Shown here piece after piece: positions 1-13,216 of a stretch of DNA of 64,000 bases. The notes under the pieces are model-generated. The model saw only the letters and a list, made by a program, of their open reading frames with translations, was not told where the DNA came from and did not search any database. Position 1 is the stretch's first letter, and each line of letters starts with the position of its first letter. A program made the position numbers and the translations under genes. Source of the stretch: Paulownia fortunei (lineage: Eukaryota; Streptophyta; Magnoliopsida; Lamiales; Paulowniaceae); contig CM033110.1 in NCBI GenBank assembly GCA_019321725.1, positions 8,239,278-8,303,277 of the forward strand, written 5' to 3'.

Positions 1-3000
1 TTATTAAATAGTGCATGTGAACACATATATTTATTATTTTATTACATGTATGTTCTATATAAATAGTTGATAAAATTATGATATTGGAAATAACTTCTCT
101 TAGTGTGTATTTTAGATTTTATTTTTTTATTTATTTAATATGAGTGATTTATAGATTTGAATGTTGTACGTATATTTATGATTTTGTTCAATATGTAATT
201 TTGTAATTTTATTTATTATTATTTAATATAAGTATTTTATTTATTTTTTAAATGGTGTATGTGAACAAGTATTTCTTATTTATTTACTATGGATATTCTA
301 TGAGTAATGAAAATAAAATTTTATAATTTAAAATATATATATTGTATATTTTAATTTATGTTTTAATTTTTTGAAAATTTCAAGTTACAAAGTGTATTTT
401 ACTGCATTGTATTATTTTATTTTGAAAAATAGTATTTTACTTACATTACAATATAACTAAAAAATATTATATTCTGTGAGTATTTTATTTATTTATTATG
501 AGTATTTATTGATTTGAATGGTGTACGTAAAGTAGTGTGTATCATTTTATTTATTTAAATAGTGCATGTGAACACATATTTATTATTTATTTACAATGTA
601 TATTCTATATAAATGTTGATAAAATTATGATATTGGAAATAAACTTCTCTTAGTGTGTATTTTATTATTTTTTTATTTAACATGAGTAATTTTTTGATTT
701 GAATGTTGTACGTATATTTATGATTTTGTTCAATATGTAATTTTGTATTTTATTTTTTATTATATTTAATATAAGTATTTTATTTATTTAAATGGTGTAT
801 GTGAACAAGTATTTCTTATTTATTTACTATGGATATTCTATGAGTAATGAAAATAAAATTTATAATTAAAAATATATATATTGTATATTTTAGTTTATGT
901 TTTAATTTTTTGAAAATTTCAAGTTACTACTGCATTGTATTATTTTCTTTTGAAAAATAGTATTTTACTTACATTACAATATAACTAAAAAATATTATAT
1001 TCTGTGAGTATTTTATTTATTTATTATGAGTATTTATTGATTTGAATGGTGTACGTAAAGTAGTGTGTATCATTTTATTTATTTAAATAGTGCATGTGAA
1101 CACATATTTATTATTTATTTACAATGTATTTCTATATAAATGGTTGATAAAATTATGATATTGGAAATAAACTTCTCTTAGTGTGTATTTTATTATTTTT
1201 TTATTTAACATGAGTAATTTTTTGATTTGAATGTTGTACGTATATTTAGGATTTTGTTCAATATATAATTTTGTAATTTTATTTTTCATTATAATTAATA
1301 TATGTATTTTATTTAATTAAATAGTGTATAGAGAAAAAGTATTTCTTATTTATTTACTATGTATATTCTATGAGTAATGAAAATAAAATTTATAATTTAA
1401 AAAATGTATACATTGTATATTGTATTTTGTGTTTTAATTTTTTGAAAATTTCAAGTTACAAAGTGTATTTTACTGCATTGTATTATTTTCTTTTGAAAAA
1501 TAGTATTTTACTTACATTACAATATAACTAAAAAATATTATATTCTGTGAGTATTTTATTTATATTATGAGTATTTATTGATTTGAATGGTGTACGTAAA
1601 TGTGTGTGTATCATTTTATTTATTTAAATAGTGCATGTGAACACATATATGTATTATTTATTTACAATATATATTCTATATAAATGGTTGACAAAATTAT
1701 GACATTGGAAATAAACTTCTCTTAGTGTGTATTTTATTATTTTATTTATTTAATATGAGCATTTTTTTTATTTGAATTTTGTACGTATATTTAGGATTTG
1801 TTTTAATATAAAATTTTGTAATTTTATTTTTCATATATTTAATATAAGTATTTTATTTATTTAAATGGTGTATGTGAACAAGTATTTCTTATTTATTTAC
1901 TATGGATATTCTATGTGTAATGAAAATAAAATTTATAATTTAAAAATATATATATTGTATATTTTAATTTATGTTTTAATTTTTTGAAAATTTCAAGTTA
2001 CAAAGTGTATTTTACTGCATTGTATTATTTTCTTTTGAAAAATAGTATTTTACTTACATTACAATATAACTAAAAAATATTATATTCTGTGAGTATTTTA
2101 TTTATTTATTATGAGTATTTATTGATTTGAATGGTGTACGTAAAGTAGTGTGTATCATTTTATTTATTTAAATAGTGCATGTGAACACATATTTATTATT
2201 TATTTACAATTTAAAGTCTATATAAATGGTTGATAAAATTATGATATTGGAAATAAACTTCTCCTACTGTGTATTTTATTATTTTATTTATTTAATATGA
2301 GTGATTTTTTGATTTGAATGTTGTACGTATATTTAGGATTTTGTTCAATATGTAATTTTGTAATTTTGTTTATCATTATATTTAATATAAGTATTTTATT
2401 TATTTAAATGGTGTATGTGAACAAGTATTTCTTATTTATTTACTATGTATATTCTATGAGTAATGAAAATAAATTTTATAAGTTAAAAAATGTATATATT
2501 GTATATTTTATTTTGTGTTTTAATTTTTTGAAAATTTCATGTTTGAAAGTCTATTTTCGTGCATTGTATTATTTTATTTGGAAAATAAGTATTTTAGTAA
2601 AATTATAATATAACTAAAAAATAGTTATTCTGTGAGTATTTTATTTATTTACTACGAGTAATTTATTGATTTGAATGGTGTACGTAAAGTAGTGTGTATA
2701 ATTTTATTTATTTAAATAGTGCATGTGAACACATATATTTATTATTTATTTACAATGTATATTCTAAATAAATGGTTGATAAAATTATGATATTGGAAAT
2801 AAACTTCTCTTAGTGTGTATTTTATTATTTTTTATTTAACATGAGTAATTTTTTGATTTGAATTTTGTACGTATATTTAGGATTTTGTTCAATATGTAAT
2901 TTTGTAATTTTATTTTTTATTATATTTAATATAAGTATTTTATTTATTTAAATGGTGTATGTGAACAAGTATTTCTTATTTATTTACTATGGATATTCTA

Positions 3001-6000
3001 TGAGTAATGAAAATAAAATTTATAATTTAAAAATATATATATTGTATATTTTAATTTATGTTTTAATTTTTTGAAAATTTCAAGTTACTACTGCATTGTA
3101 TTATTTTCTTTTGAAAAATAGTATTTTACTTACATTACAATATAACTAAAAAATATTATATTCTGTGAGTATTTTATTTATTTCTTATGAGTATTTATTG
3201 ATTTGAATGGTGTACGTAAAGTAGTGTGTATCATTTTATTTATTTAAATAGTGCATGTGTACACATTTTTATTATTTATTTACAATGTATATTCTATATA
3301 AATGGTTGATAAAATTATGATATTGGAAATAAACTTCTCTTAGTGTGTATTTTATTATTTTTTATTTAACATGAGTAATTTTCTGATTTGAATGTTGTAC
3401 GTATATTTAGGATTTTGTTCAATATGTAATTTTGTAATTTTATTTTTTTTATATTTAATATAAGTATTTTATTTATTTAAATGGTGTATGTGAACAAGTA
3501 TTTCTTATTTATTTACTATGGATATTCTATGAGTAATGAAAATAAAATTTATAATTTAAAAAATGTATACATTGTATATTGTATTTTGTGTTTTAATTTT
3601 TTGAAAATTTCAAGTTACAAAGTGTATTTTACTGCATTGTATTATTTTATTTGGAAAATAGTATTTTACTTACATTACAATATAACTAAAAAATATTATA
3701 TTCTGTGAGTATTTTATTTATTTATTATGAGTATTTATTGATTTGAATGGTGTACGTAAAGTAGTGTGTATCATTTTATTTATTTAAATAGTGCATGTGA
3801 ACACATATTTATTATTTATTTACAATTTAAAGTCTATATAAATGGTTGATAAAATTATGATATTGGAAATAAACTTCTCCTAGTGTGTATTTTATTATTT
3901 TATTTATTTAATATGAGTGATTTTTTGATTTGAATGTTGTACGTATATTTAGGATTTTGTTCAATATGTAATTTTGTAATTTTGTTTATCATTATATTTA
4001 ATATAAGTATTTTATTTATTTAAATGGTGTATGTGAACAAGTATTTCTTATTTATTTACTATGGATATTCCATGAGTAATGAAAATAAAATTTATAATTT
4101 AAAAATATATATATTGTATATTTTAATTTATGTTTTAATTTATTGAAAATTTCAAGTTACAAAGTGTATTTTACAGCATTGTATTATTTTCTTTTGAAAA
4201 ATAGTATTTTACTTACATTACAATATAACTAAAAAATATTATATTCTGTGAGTATTTTATTTATTTATTATGAGTATTTATTGATTTGAATGGTGTACGT
4301 AAAGTAGTGTGTATCATTTTATTTATTTAAATAGTGCATGTGAACACATATTTATTATTTATTTACAATTTAAAGTCTATATAAATGGTTGATAAAATTA
4401 TGATATTGGAAATAAACTTCTCCTAGTGTGTATTTTATTATTTTATTTATTTAATAGGAGTAATTTTTTGATTTGAATGTTGTACGTATATTTAGGATTT
4501 TGTTCAATATGTAATTTTGTAATTTTGTTTATCATTATTTTTAATATAAGTATTTTTATTTAAATGGTGTATGTGAACAAGTATTTCTTATTTATTTACT
4601 ATGTATATTCTATGAGTAATGAAAATAAATTTTATAAGTTAAAAAATGTATATATTGTATATTTTATTTTGTGTTTTAATTTTTTGAAAATTTCATGTTT
4701 GGAAGTCTATTTTCGTGCATTGTATTATTTTATTTGGAAAATTAGTATTTTAGTAAAATTATAATATAACTAAAAAATAGTTATTCTGTGAGTATTTTAT
4801 TTATTTACTATGATTAATTTATTGATTTGAATGGTGTACGTAAAGTAGTGTGTATAATTTTATTTATTTAAATAGTGCATGTGAACACATATATTTATTA
4901 TTTATTTACAATGTATATTCTATATAAATTGTTGATAAAATTATGATATAGGAAATAAACTTCAATTAGTGTGTATTTTAGATTTTTCTTTTTTTATTTA
5001 TTTAATATGAGTGATTTATAGATTTGAATGTTGTACGTATATTTATGATTTTGTTCAATGTGTAATTTTGTAATTTTATTTTTTATTATATTTAATATAA
5101 GTATTTTATTTATTTAAATGGTGTATGTGAACAAGTATTTCTTATTTATTTACTATGGATATTCTATGTGTAATGAAAATAAAATTTATAATTTAAAAAT
5201 ATATATATTGTATATTTTAATTTATGTTTTAATTTTTTGAAAATTTCAAGTTACAAAGTGTATTTTACTGCATTGTATTATTTTCTTTTGAAAAATAGTA
5301 TTTTACTTACATTACAATATAACTAAAAAATATTATATTCTGTGAGTATTTTATTTATTTATTATGAGTATTTATTGATTTGAATGGTGTACATAAAGTA
5401 GTGTGTATCATTTTATTTATTTAAATAGTGCATGTGAACACATATTTATTATTTATTTACAATTTAAAGTCTATATAAATGGTTGATAAAATTATGATAT
5501 TGGAAATAAACTTCTCCTACTGTGTATTTTATTATTTTATTTATTTAATATGAGTGATTTTTTGATTTGAATGTTGTACGTATATTTAGGATTTTGTTCA
5601 ATATGTAATTTTGTAATTTTGTTTATCATTATATTTAATATAAGTATTTTATTTATTTAAATGGTGTATGTGAACAAGTATTTCTTATTTATTTACTATG
5701 TATATTCTATGAGTAATGAAAATAAATTTTATAAGTTAAAAAATGTATATATTGTATATTTTATTTTGTGTTTTAATTTTTTGAAAATTTCATGTTTGAA
5801 AGTCTATTTTCGTGCATTGTATTATTTTATTTGGAAAATTAGTATTTTAGTAAAATTACAATATAACTAAAAAATAGTATATTCTGTGAGTATTTTATTT
5901 ATTTAGTATGAGTAATTTATTGATTTGAATGGTGTACGTAAAGTAGTGTGTATCTTTTTATTTATTTAAATAGTGCATGTGAACACATATATGTATTATT

Positions 6001-6352
6001 TATTTACAATGTATATTCTATATAAATGGTTGATAAAATTATGTCATTGGAAATAAATTTCTCTTAATGTGTATTTTATTATTTTATTTATTTAATATGA
6101 GTATTTTTTTGATTTGAATTTTGTACGTATATTTAGGATTTGTTTTAATATAAAATTTTGTAATTTTATTTTTCATTATATTTAATATAAGTATTTTATT
6201 TATTTAAATGGTGTATGTGAACAAGTATTTCTTATTTATTTACTATGTATATTCTATGAGTAATGAAAATAAATTTTATAATTTAAAAATATATATATTG
6301 TATATTTTTTTTTTGTGTTTTAATTTTTTGAAAATTTCAAGTTTCAAAGTGT
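1..6352. repeat. Tandem satellite array, ~540-bp dimeric unit, 12 copies
   Basis: The landmark aatggtgtatgtgaac recurs near 252, 790, 1321 (diverged), 1864, 2407, 2950, 3480, 4023, 4563, 5117, 5660 and 6206, giving spacings of 530-554 bp. Each unit holds a second related landmark, aatagtgcatgtgaac, about 308 bp later (for example 2715 after 2407). The flanks of the two landmarks resemble each other over about 70 bp, so the unit looks like a diverged dimer. The array starts before the window and stops abruptly inside a unit near 6352. Base composition is extremely AT-rich. Small open frames of 66-75 codons recur once per unit because the units are near copies; they show no protein family and I do not call them genes. 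Confidence 0.95.
1864..6206. repeat. Shared variants between distant satellite units
   Basis: Units are not equally related to their neighbours. The pair beginning at 1864 and 2407 matches the pair beginning at 5117 and 5660 at the same offset of 3253 bp (six units), sharing rare variants such as ctatgtgtaatg and cttctcctactgtg. A second link joins 1620-1860 with 5985-6205, offset about 4342 bp (eight units), through a shared tttgttttaatataaaattt stretch. This is what segmental amplification inside a satellite array leaves behind. It is not a perfect higher-order repeat. Confidence 0.6.
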
Positions 6353-6959
6353 CATTATATTTATTTATCTATAAATATGTTAATTAAATAAATCACATTT
6401 ATTTAATTTATTCTCTTCATATTTTAGTAGGCTTCTTAAGTGATCTACATTAATTTTGGGTTTGGACTCAAAAATCCCCAAATCAATTCAATGCTTTATT
6501 TTATCATACATGCAGGTATATGAAATTTGAATGGTTTACTAAGTGGGAAGAAATCTCTAATTGCTTAAAGAGGATTGATTTGAGCTTCGGTGGTAACTTC
6601 AACTTTAGATATAAGTTATTTATTGTGTATAGTGGTGTATCTCATTGTGTTTTGGTATATGTTTGATGCAATATAGAAAAGTTACTCAACACTTTTCAAG
6701 TTAATTAGATTATTTATGTAATACTACATGTGACATTATAAAACCGAAGTACTTGAAATGTCTATATACTTAAAAAAGAGTTAAACTTTAAGAAAGGATG
6801 GATATTAATAGTAAGTGAATATATTGTATGATCCAATTTCAAATGCTCAAAATAAGGTCAATGAAAGGTAGAAAAGTCACTTAAATAGATTTTTGTGATA
6901 AGTGATTATAATCACTGAATAAGAGATAGGTGCGAAAATGAGGGATACGAAATTACAAG
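6353..6959. other. No gene seen; AT-rich transition
   Basis: This stretch separates the satellite from Gypsy remnants. I see no coding frame with family motifs and no RNA gene. It may be the eroded internal part of the Gypsy fragment that follows, but nothing in it can be aligned by eye. Confidence 0.5.
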
Positions 6960-7237
6960 ACTATATTTTAGGTGATGATCATGTACCTTTTTATTTATTT
7001 TATTTAGTGGTATGAATAACGTTTGTGATCTCAAGAAAATGTACAGATATCAGATGCTGGATGAGCTATTATGGAATATATGTTAATATTTGGTTAATGG
7101 ACTATATTTTAGGTGATGATCATGTACCTTTTTATTTATTTTATTTAGTGGTATGAATAACGTTTGTGATCTCAAGAAAATGTACAGATATCAGATGCTG
7201 GATGAGCTATTATGGAATATATTGTTAATATTTGGTT
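6960..7237. repeat. 141-bp tandem duplication
   Basis: The segment starting actatattttaggtgatgat at 6960 recurs at 7101, and the two copies stay nearly identical over at least 120 bp. The second copy gains one base near its end, then runs on into different sequence. The repeat contains tatgaataacgtttgtgatc. No known function is visible. Confidence 0.85.
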
Positions 7238-8310
7238 TGCCACAAAAAAGGAATATATGTAAAAGTTCATATGTTGGAATGACTTGGTTCTGCTTTTATT
7301 TTCAGGTGGAAATGGGAAGGCATTCAGAATTTTTGTACATGATAATGGAATTAGGTTATTGTTCATATGTTATCTGAATATGCTCATTCTTTCTCAATTT
7401 ACCTTAGGTATTCCATGGAAATCTATGGAAAGATAAATGTATAGGAAGCAGTTAGACTTTATGGTTTATTAGTGTCTATTAGTTCTGATGTAGATTTAAA
7501 GTTTTTGTCCACTTCCTAGAAGATCTTACATCAGGTATTGCGAACAAAATTATATTTTAGTATTGTGATCATCCATGCATCAATGGGCAACGAGGACAAA
7601 CAAATTAGGCTTTGCAAGATATGCTTAGAGATTGTGCGTTAGATTATTGATTTCAATTGAGAAAATTATTTCTTGGGAGGAATTTCTTATCACAACAGTG
7701 ATAAGGCTACTTGGGATAGTTCTCTATGAGGCATTGTATGATAGAAAATATAGGTCACCGTTTTATTTAAATGAATTTAGTGTTATTTTAGGCTAAATAT
7801 GGTTTGGGAAATGATAGAAGTGGTAGAACAAATTGTCAATGTATGAAAACTAGTTAGAAATGACCATAGAGTTATGCAGATTAAAGAGGAATATATTTGC
7901 AATTTATGATAGGGGATCAAATTTTTGAAGGTGTCTCCAATAAAAGGGACTATGCAGCTTGGGAAGAAAAATAAAATAAAATTAGGATGTTACATACAAA
8001 TTTGATCCTAGGTATATTGGTTTATTTTGCATTACTGAGAGAAATGGGGATATTACCTGTAAACACGACCTCTTTGTATCGATGTCTTGAGTTCACAATG
8101 TTTCATGTGTTCATTTTGAGGAAGTATATCATGAATCTATATCATCTGTTGAAAAGGGACCAATAGAACTAAATTGAGGTAGGAGATATGAATAAAGACC
8201 TATAGAGATTCTAGTAAGGGATGTAAAGTAACTTCAAAATGAGAATATCTCATTAGTTAAAGTACTGAGTAGAAGTCAATCAATAGAAGAAGCTATTTGG
8301 AAAAGGAAGC
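7238..8310 (+). pseudogene. Ty3/Gypsy pol 3' end: integrase core to chromodomain, decayed
   Basis: From about 7385 the plus strand reads, with several stops and shifts, through the end of a Gypsy integrase. Visible blocks in order are RLYGLLVSISSDVDLKF (about 7455-7505, the SDxDxxF catalytic-core block), YEALYDRKYRSP (about 7724-7760), FLKVSPxKGTMQLGKK (about 7922-7970), FDPRYIG (about 8000-8025), VHNV (about 8090) and a chromodomain-like tail PIEILVRDVK followed by EEAIW (about 8200-8305). The order and motifs match the Tekay/Del type seen better preserved at 38717-40625. No upstream RT is present. The first 150 bp of the range are unassigned. The right end is cut by a Copia LTR piece. Confidence 0.8.
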
Positions 8311-9574
8311 ATAAAGTGATAATTAATTCAATCCCAATTTAATCAATCCAATTGATTAATTTACTTTACTCCAATTGGGCTTCCTAATCAAATTAGGTCC
8401 AATTAAATAATCCAATTACTTAATTGAATAATTTAATTTAACCATTCAATTAAATATAACCCTTAATTAATTAATTAATTAATTTCCAACCATTGGATAA
8501 ATTCTAAAATTAGAAATGTTACTTTACATAAAGATGTGTGACCCTATTAGGTTTACTACTAAGCTAGTAGCGGGTTTGCAACATTTACAACTTATGAATA
8601 ATAATTATTCCAATTAATTAATCTCCTTGAAATCAACTCCTTAATTTCAAGACCCTCACTATCCATGAAAATACCTAGCAAGTAATCATGGCAAACTAGT
8701 CTTAGGTGAAATAACAAGTAAACTTATTTCAGTTGTCAGTACCATATACGTACGTTCCTTTCGACAACTAATCTCCCGATTGAATCTAGGGCATAGATTA
8801 TAAGTCGAAACCCTAAATGATTCAATAACTGTGATCCCATTTCAAGTTCCAATAATTCTTGATGAATCACGATTCATCCTGCCTTGGCCAAGGTCTTTGA
8901 ATCACGAACTGTGAAAATATAAGAGATTCCCTTATTTAAAAAGACAAGGGTCGAATTCTATGTTGGCTACTGACAAACCTCCATGCACATCACTGCAACA
9001 GCCAACATACCCCATTTGTGGTTGTCAAACAATCAAAAGATATATCAAAGTGTTGTAGGATGTACACAAGGCTACCATCATGCCTCAAGTCCGAGGACTA
9101 GCCGTGTACTATCGCAATACAAAATTCTTATTTTGACAAGTAAAGCCTCCAGTTAAGAATTTCTTGCGGGCTATATTAGGTGTACTGGTTCCCTAACAAG
9201 TACCCACATACATGCACTTGCATCTCTATGTTAATGCCAATGGAATGTGACATCATTATCTCACGAGCATGCATCATATGAGCGAGTTTTACTGAGCTAT
9301 TTGATGTCCCATCTCAAAAAACTCTTGACTCGAAACTTATTTAAGACCAAATCCTTAGAGGCATATTCCATGATTGCCTTCAATATGTGAGACCATGCCC
9401 CATAGCTAAATTTGGTCTAAAGACTTTATCTAATGTGCAGAAATAAAAGATGCAAGACATAAGATAAAGAAAATATTTTTTTATTAATATGATTCCCAAT
9501 AAGATTATCTTTATAAAAGAAAAAGAGTATAATACACCTAATCCAATTAGGGCATTGGGCATCCTACTCTAACA
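8311..9574 (-). mobile_element. Ty1/Copia LTR fragment, 5' part
   Basis: On the minus strand this begins TGTTAGAGTAGGATGCCCAA at 9574 and follows the same order of blocks as the full Copia LTRs at 25459-27560 and 56004-58134, including the run of AATTAATT-rich sequence near 8330-8490. The LTR 3' part (about 850 bp) is missing, so the left side is a truncation joined to the Gypsy remnant. The right end is a true LTR terminus but is not followed by the polypurine tract seen at the other copies. It may therefore be a broken solo LTR. Confidence 0.85.
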
Positions 9575-11155
9575 CTTTCATGCCTTATTTTCTTGTGTAG
9601 ATGGATGTCGCCTTGGTGATATGTGTGGATCTCCTATGAACTCCAAATGCATCATCTATTGGGAAAAGGAGTTTCTTATTTCCACATTTTATGTGCTTTA
9701 ATTCTTTAAACATTGAGGATAATGTTAATTTTAAAATTAGGGGTGGAATTTATATTTTGTGTGTTTGAACTTTATGTGAAAAATTGAGCTATTTTTTTTA
9801 TTTGAATTACCTATGTTGAGTGATGAGAGTCCAAGAGCAAGCATGCTTTGTTGACAAACTTAGTTGAGTTCATGTTTTGTGATTGAATGAATAACTTAAT
9901 TACCTATTGCCTATGATGATACTAATTGATATTGTATAGAGTCTAGAGGAAAGAAAATATTGCTAGTCTTGTGACATGGTGATTCATGTGTGTATTTAAT
10001 TATTGTCATGAATGATGAATTTTTATTGAGCATGTCATGTCAAAATCTTGTGAATTGCCTGCTACTTGGTATTAGATTTTGCTCCCAATGAGTTATATTG
10101 GTCATTCTGTGGTGTTCTAGATCTTGCTTGATTACTCTTTGAGGTGAAATTCTAGATAACTATAAACTTAGAAATAATTTAGGCCATCTTTGACTCGTTT
10201 GTGCCTTTCAAGCCTATCATGATCACACTTTTATTCACTAGTTACCCCCTTTGAGCTCTTTTTCAAAGAATGACATGTGCAATGCATATGAATGACCATC
10301 ATTCGACTTTATTTCTTGAAGCTCACTATACATACCCTTTACAGCCCGAAAAACCAATGATTGTCCTTAAGAGAGCTTAGGGTATGACATTTTGTGTACA
10401 ATCTTATTAAGGGGTCATATGGAGACATGTTGAGGGCATGGATGAATGTATTTAGGGGTATGAGTAGGGAAAATGTGCAAGAAATAAATGACAACTGATG
10501 TTGATGAAAAGAAACAAGTTTAGGGGTTGTGAAAGCAAAAGAACAAGAAATGAAGCCTTGAGATTCATGAAAAAAAAGAAGAAGAAACAAGGAAAGAAAA
10601 TATTGCAAAAAAAGAAAAGAAAAGAAAAGCATGAATCCTAAAGTTAAAAAAAATGGAAAAGAGAAAAGAAAGGAGGAGAGTGAGATTCTATGTACAACGC
10701 TTTATTCTCTCTTACATTTTTTATTCCTACATTTCTTTGTAAGCTAATACCTAGGCCTTACGTTATAAGCTTATTGAAGTCCTTTTGATCCAATTTTATA
10801 AGTGTCGATATTAGTGGAGAATTTGTATGAAAAGCAAGCATATGGAACACCTAGAACTCCTTTGCTTAGATCATGAGAATCATTGGTTGTAATATTCATA
10901 CCTAAAATGCATGCATGAAACTTGAACTTGACACTTCACACACACACGTTTTGAATTCATGACTAGATTAATGAAGCACAAGTTTTGTAGTGTCATTTGA
11001 CTAGCTTTGTGACTAACCTTTGGATTCATGTGTAATAAAGATTGATGAGGCATTTAAATTGGTTGATCAAGTTAGGTAATTCCTGATTAATACATGAACC
11101 TATGATTGTTTGATTTTTCCTCGAGGACAAGCAAAAGGTAAAGTTTGGGGGTATT
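9575..11155 (+). mobile_element. Tat/Athila-type Gypsy 3' internal region (noncoding)
   Basis: The segment carries the signature 3' region of plant Tat/Athila elements: acattgaggataatgtt near 9712-9728 followed by a G-rich stretch, and at the far end cctcgaggacaagcaaaagg (11119-11138) leading into the tract aaagtttgggggtatt (11140-11155), a likely polypurine primer for plus-strand DNA. I see no conserved coding domain. The element's gag and pol lie outside or were lost, since a Copia LTR abuts the left side. Confidence 0.7.
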
Positions 11156-11754
11156 TGATAAGTTGGTTTTATACCAATAATTCATATATCTTTTGATTAA
11201 CATTTGGTTTGTTTTCAGGTATTTTTGTTACTTTTTATGCATTTAGGTTGAAATCTTGTAGGTAATGACAAAAAAAGAAGAAAATAGAAAGAAACCAAAA
11301 ACTTGGTTGAAATGTTGGAAAATCCGAATTATGCTGCTACTAATGGCAGTGTTTGTATTTCAATCACAAGTTTTTGATCCAATATCATATTGACTTGATT
11401 CTTGATCAATTGGAAAGATAATAAATAGATCAACACATTTTATGTTTACCATAATATCCAATTTCTATGATTTCAATGAGAAACATCAAGTTCAAAAGTC
11501 AACACTTGACTGAATATTTCTTGTATGACACATCTGAGTATTTTAGGCATAACTCTCTCCACCGATGTCCTATTGAGATGATTCATGATGATATAGAAAG
11601 CTAAGTGATAGGGATACTAATTTTATGCAGCCACCAAAAACCTATTCATCATAGAAAGTGATGCAAAATTAGTTTAAAGTGGCTGAAGATGCTAAAGATA
11701 GAATGTTCAGCACCTAGTTGTACAGTTAGCACCTACACGTTGCCACGCGGATAT

Positions 11755-12220
11755 TGTTAGAGTAGGATGCCCCACACCCCAATTGGACTGGGTGTATTAT
11801 ACTCCTTTGCTTTTGCAAATACAATCTTATTGGGAATTATATTAATAAAAAGGCATTTTTTTATCTTATATCTTGCATCTTTTATTTCTGCACATTAGAT
11901 AAAGTCCTTAGATCAAATTTAGCTATGGGGCATGGTCGCGCATATGATGGCAATCATAGAACATGTGTCTAAGGCTTAAATAGAGGGGAGACACTTAGAT
12001 CCCTGCAAGTTCTGATAGTCCAGGATAAGCAATTGATTGCCTCATTCCCTACAACAACTGGAGTGCACGGAAGGTATAATCCAAATTTAATATTTGTTTA
12101 TATATTCACTTGAATAAGCGTGATTATTAAAATTGCTTTCGAATCAAGGGGTTAAATTTATATTTGATAAAATTTTAATTTTCTGTTGTGTATACCCCTG
12201 CGATTATAGCGAACTCAACA
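11755..12220 (+). mobile_element. Solo Copia LTR, internally shortened, with GATAT target duplication
   Basis: The segment begins TGTTAGAGTAGGATGCC and ends TATAGCGAACTCAACA, the two termini of the 2.1-kb Copia LTR family in this window. The flanking five bases are identical: gatat at 11750-11754 and at 12221-12225. It is only 466 bp long because about 1.6 kb of the middle is missing. The break lies just after TCTAAGG (about 11976), where sequence passes straight to the AGGGGAGAC block that lies near the 3' end in full copies. No internal element sequence is present, so this is a solo LTR. Confidence 0.92.
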
Positions 12221-12357
12221 GATATATGGGGCAAATTAGGTTTTTGCCCTTTTTAGGGCTTCTCCTATCTGATTTTAAGCACCGCAAAGAGCCTCCAAAG
12301 GCATTCTCGGACATGGGAAGCTATTATGGACAGAAAAAAGCATGCTGGACAGAATGA

Positions 12358-12420
12358 GCCATTCATGGTGAGAAGAGAGCCATTCTTGAAGACAAGGAAG
12401 CCATTCTTGGAGACAAGGAG
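12358..12420 (+). repeat. Three 21-bp tandem repeats inside the Tat LTR
   Basis: Units at 12358, 12379 and 12400 all begin gccattc and are 21 bp long. The second and third differ at two positions. This is a short LTR-internal minisatellite with no coding role visible. Confidence 0.75.
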
Positions 12421-13216
12421 AGCTTCAACCATTCCTCTCACTTCACAAAATGGTGAATAGTTTCCATGTTCTTTCTTATGTATTTCTTGAACTAATATTC
12501 ATACATGATGAACTAAACTTTCATTCTAGAGGATGATGTAATATTATTTGATCCTATGTTTTGAATTCCAAACAATATTAGTTAAAGTTATTCATCTTGT
12601 TTGTGTTATCTTGTTTAGTATTGTATCTTGATTAATTGGCCATTAATTGAGAGTGTTTGATGTATGAGATTCGATACTCGAGAGAGGGAATATTATACAT
12701 GATCATAAAGATAACTTAACCTAGGAATCATATAATTGAGAAGATTATGAAACTTTTAAAGTTTTGAAGAAGAATTCATTGAACTTTTGTAGAGTTTTAT
12801 TATTGAGTTTTTTATAGAGATATTGAAATTCATATTAGAACTCATAATCAATTCGACACTCGAGAGAGGAAATTGATGAGGTTAGGAATTCTTAACTTAC
12901 ATTTGTTGTTAATTTGAATTGGTATGTTTGGAAGAAAGAACATAGGTGATAATCAGGTGAGTCATTCCTCTAGAATTTCTTGTTCATAAGGTGTTTGTTG
13001 TATTACTTCTAAGAACTCTAGTCTTGTCTTTTGCAATTTTTATCTTATTCTACTTTGTTCAATCATCACTTGATTTTCTAGATAAAATTGAGACTATTTG
13101 AACTACAATACTTGCTGCAATTTTTGATTACAATTCTTGTGGATACGATACTCAACTCACCATTGTATTAAAACTTGACACCGTACACTTGCAGTTTGCA
13201 AAATATTTCACGAACA

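Larger units (their letters stand above)
11156..13216 (+). mobile_element. Tat-type Gypsy 3' LTR (split by a solo Copia LTR)
   Basis: The LTR begins tgataagttggttttatacc directly after the polypurine tract and ends cgaaca at 13216. Its last 100 bp show the typical end of Tat LTRs, with cttgtggatacgatactcaa (about 13136) and a cacttgcag motif just before the terminus. Subtracting the inserted solo LTR and one duplicated target, it is about 1590 bp. The next five bases, atgga, fit a target duplication, because the related Copia LTR at 24452-24994 reads atgaacctac at the corresponding point. Confidence 0.75.

Noticed and set aside
2408..5870. Repeated small open frames starting MVYVNKYFLFIYY
   Set aside because: They occur once per satellite unit at the same phase and end at unit-specific stops. 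The amino-acid similarity is a by-product of DNA repetition, with no ribosomal or promoter context and no family resemblance.
1..6352. CRISPR-like alternation of conserved and variable blocks
   Set aside because: The period is about 540 bp, both parts of each unit recur in other units, there are no unique spacers, and the window is a plant genome.
10339..10632. 97-codon minus frame starting MLFFSFLFLQYFLSLFLLLF
   Set aside because: It opposes an A/G-rich tract in the Tat 3' noncoding region. Low-complexity Phe/Leu runs come from the poly-purine strand, with no signal for a real membrane protein.
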